Part shown: piece after piece, positions 62,547 to 64,000 of the stretch | Layout: every line of letters begins with the position of its first letter | Numbering within the stretch: position 1 is the stretch's first letter | From: JBCCGG01 sp039029395 | GTDB taxonomy: Bacteria; Pseudomonadota; Alphaproteobacteria; Kiloniellales; JAKSDN01 | Direction of reading: 5' to 3' | Length of the DNA: 64,000 nt | NCBI GenBank assembly: GCA_039029395.1 | Contig: JBCCGG010000009.1 | Coordinates: 1-64,000, forward strand | Notes under the pieces: model-generated | Database searches by the model: none | Seen by the model: only the letters and a program-made list of their open reading frames with translations | Told to the model about the DNA's origin: nothing | Translations under genes and position numbers: made by a program

Positions 62547-63245
62547 TTAGGGGGCGCTCGGCTTCAAGTAGACGAAAATGAGCTCGCTGTAGCTGTCGCT
62601 TCCAGCGATGATGGGGCTGCCTTTAGGACAGGTGCCGACGTGAATGAAGCCGCAGCGCGTCAGCGTCTGGCCGCCCGGTCCTGTCGAGGCCGTTGGCTCT
62701 GCGCAGACGCGATCCTTCCAGGCGTCATTCGGGGTCCGCGCCCCGGAGCAGGTGTAGGCGACCGGCGGCTCCGCGAAGATGTTTCCGAAGAACGCGCCCT
62801 CGGCAAGGGTGAAGCGCGCCCGTTCCATCGGGGTCACCTGCAAACTGCCGGGCGCCGGTCCGCGCGCCCGCATGGAGATCGCCACCTCTTTGCCGAAAAA
62901 GTTGGTGCGCGCCAGGATGCAGGCGGAGACCCAACGCTGTTCGCTTGTGGTCAGCCCGCGCTCGGCCCATTGCGGCGCCAATCCCAGCGCACCGGCATAA
63001 TGAAAGCTCTGTCCCTCGACCTCGAGGCGAAGGCGAACGCCTTTCGGCAGCGCGCAGCTCACCAGATACTTCAAAAGCACACGCTGGTCCGGGGTGGCGG
63101 CGGACGCTTCCCGCTTCAGCACCAAGGGGTCGGCCGGTTCGGTCGCGGTCTCATTGGGCGCACCGGCAAAGCTTTGGTCGCTCGTCGCGGCGGCCGCGCA
63201 GGTCAGCAAGACTGAGCCGAGGAGCGCTCTCAAGAACGCGGTCAC
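62547..63245 (-). CDS. Secreted protein of unknown function
   Basis: A 232-residue exported protein (signal MTAFLRALLGSVLLTCAAAAT, with further cysteine-rich mature part). Visible segments: VLLKYLVSCALPKGVRLRLEVEGQSFHYAGALGLAP, EQRWVSACILARTNFFGKEVAISMRA, EGAFFGNIF and RCGFIHVGTCPKGSP. I do not recognise the family. It lies beyond a strong terminator from the pentad protein, so the two are separate transcription units, although they are on the same strand. Confidence 0.65.
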   Translation of the reverse strand: MTAFLRALLGSVLLTCAAAATSDQSFAGAPNETATEPADPLVLKREASAATPDQRVLLKYLVSCALPKGVRLRLEVEGQSFHYAGALGLAPQWAERGLTTSEQRWVSACILARTNFFGKEVAISMRARGPAPGSLQVTPMERARFTLAEGAFFGNIFAEPPVAYTCSGARTPNDAWKDRVCAEPTASTGPGGQTLTRCGFIHVGTCPKGSPIIAGSDSYSELIFVYLKPSAP

Positions 63246-63286
63246 GATTTTGCCCCTCGTTTCGGAAAGGTTCTTGCAAACCGATC

Positions 63287-63339
63287 AAAAAAAGGAGCCG
63301 CCCACAGCCTCGGTCACGGGAGGTGAGGCTGCGGGCGGC
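63287..63339 (-). terminator. Rho-independent terminator of the pentad-repeat gene
   Basis: On the minus strand a stem of 15 bases with one mismatch (GCCGCCCGCAGCCTC against GAGGCTGTGGGCGGC; arms at 63325-63339 and 63297-63311) is followed by CTCC and then seven consecutive T bases (A run at 63287-63293 on the plus strand). It lies 25 bases after the stop of the 63364 gene. Confidence 0.85.
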
Positions 63340-63363
63340 CCAGGCCATGTACACCGGAATGCA

Positions 63364-63654
63364 TCATTCTTTCACTGTCGATGCCTGGTTCGTCGCTTCG
63401 CTTTGCGGTTGGAAGCGGGTTGCGTCCTGGTGCTTCGCCCGGACCCCGATCGCTTGGCGCGCCAGCGCCGGCAGGCCCAGCCGACGGTCGCCGGTCGCCG
63501 GTAGGGCATTGAACGACAGGGCGTTCAAAGTGATCCCATTGAGGGTAATCCCATTGAGGTAGATTCCATTGGAACTGGTTTCCGCCTGTGCGGGCCCTGC
63601 GCCGGCGGCCATTAGCAGCATAGCCCCGGCGGCGAGAGTTAAGGTCTTTGTCAT
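63364..63654 (-). CDS. Small secreted protein with five N-G/A-x-x-L/F pentads
   Basis: A 96-residue precursor: signal MTKTLTLAAGAMLLMAAGAGPAQA, then five consecutive pentads beginning at Asn29, 34, 39, 44 and 49 (NGIYL, NGITL, NGITL, NALSF, NALPA). The rest is polar and shows no motif. A pentapeptide-repeat-like coil is suggested; the function is unknown. The repeat is also visible as a 15-base periodicity in the DNA (about 63500-63575). A terminator follows the stop. Confidence 0.7.
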   Translation of the reverse strand: MTKTLTLAAGAMLLMAAGAGPAQAETSSNGIYLNGITLNGITLNALSFNALPATGDRRLGLPALARQAIGVRAKHQDATRFQPQSEATNQASTVKE

Positions 63655-63834
63655 CACGATGATCTCCAAGGTTGTTCCTCTTGAGATCCGTGATATGGCG
63701 CTCGACCGTCTCCAAGACGTCGCAAGGCGCGTGAAAAAATCTGCCGAAAAATCGCCTTGCCGTGAAATCTGCATGACAAATGGCCAGTTCAGGAGCTGAG
63801 CTTAGGGCCTGGCTTGACCCGGGGCCTAGCGCTG

Positions 63835-64000
63835 TCAAAGCTCTGCATATTCTCCTTTGGACACGATCACGACGGCCGCTTCGGAGTCATCCGTATCCAA
63901 ATAGTGGTGACCAGGCTTTGGCGCCGTTGCGACGACCCGAACCTTTTCAGCAAAGTCGCGCTGCAGATCCGGCGACAGGCTCCAATGAAAGTGCGGGGGC
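63835..64000 (-). CDS. C-terminal end of an unidentified protein (cut by window)
   Basis: The last 54 or so codons of a minus-strand gene whose start lies beyond 64000. The visible C-terminal part reads PPHFHWSLSPDLQRDFAEKV, then VVATAPKPGHHYLDTDDSEAAV and ends SKGEYAEL before a TGA. The frame has coding-like codon use. The family is not recognised. Confidence 0.6.
   Translation of the reverse strand, partial: PPHFHWSLSPDLQRDFAEKVRVVATAPKPGHHYLDTDDSEAAVVIVSKGEYAEL

Overview
The window reads as a GC-rich, densely packed chromosomal segment of an alphaproteobacterium, most likely from the Rhodospirillales or a related free-living lineage. This rests on gene content and order, not on any database search: rpoD next to dnaG, a GatB/YqeY protein divergent from carA, and a leuS-lptE-holA block preceded by a DUF3576 lipoprotein. 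No rRNA, tRNA, insertion sequence, prophage or CRISPR array was recognised.

Region by region. 1-10.3 kb is housekeeping: rpoD (3' end cut off by the window edge), dnaG, yqeY-like, carA (no carB beside it), holA, lptE, leuS and the DUF3576 lipoprotein. 10.4-20.4 kb is rich in sulfotransferases and iron-dependent oxygenases, many fused to TPR repeats, and surrounds a strongly expressed-looking porin. 20.5-27.9 kb holds tandem photolyases (an iron-sulfur type and a class I type), an EamA exporter divergent from an Lrp-type regulator, an MFS transporter flanked by a short direct repeat, a chorismate-lyase-like protein and a GST. 28.0-30.9 kb is a two-component system whose sensor carries an Asp/His-rich periplasmic run, divergent from a secreted four-EF-hand protein. 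31.0-37.9 kb is a tight six-gene operon: TPR-sulfotransferase, 2OG oxygenase, DUF2490 protein, TPR-OGT glycosyltransferase (GT41), second 2OG oxygenase, sulfotransferase. 37.9-48.7 kb is mixed metabolism: YggS, cupin, YVTN propeller, L,D-transpeptidase, RibA, esterase, orphan response regulator, MFS, TPP enzyme and carboxylesterase. 48.9-58.3 kb has a metallo-beta-lactamase-fold hydrolase, a methyltransferase, a class III cyclase, a PEP-CTERM protein coupled to a small cysteine-containing secreted protein, a GrlR-like protein, Na/Pi and MHS transporters and an amidohydrolase. 58.3-64 kb is mostly exported proteins, including a tandem pair of beta-helix-like paralogues, an exported deaminase, and a tiny secreted protein with five N-G/A-x-x-L/F pentads.

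The most distinctive biology is the recurring combination of TPR repeats with three different modifying activities: sulfotransfer, 2-oxoglutarate-dependent oxidation and O-GlcNAc-type glycosyl transfer. The activities are concentrated in one operon (31.0-37.9 kb) and echoed at 10.4-20.4 kb. I infer a multi-step modification system acting on a protein or an envelope glycan; the substrate is not visible. Second is the sensor with the acidic/His run divergent from the EF-hand protein, with a candidate direct-repeat operator between them, which suggests a divalent-cation response. Two loci (yggS and the chorismate-lyase-like gene) carry duplicated 3' gene fragments flanking an extra gene, which looks like a footprint of local gene acquisition.
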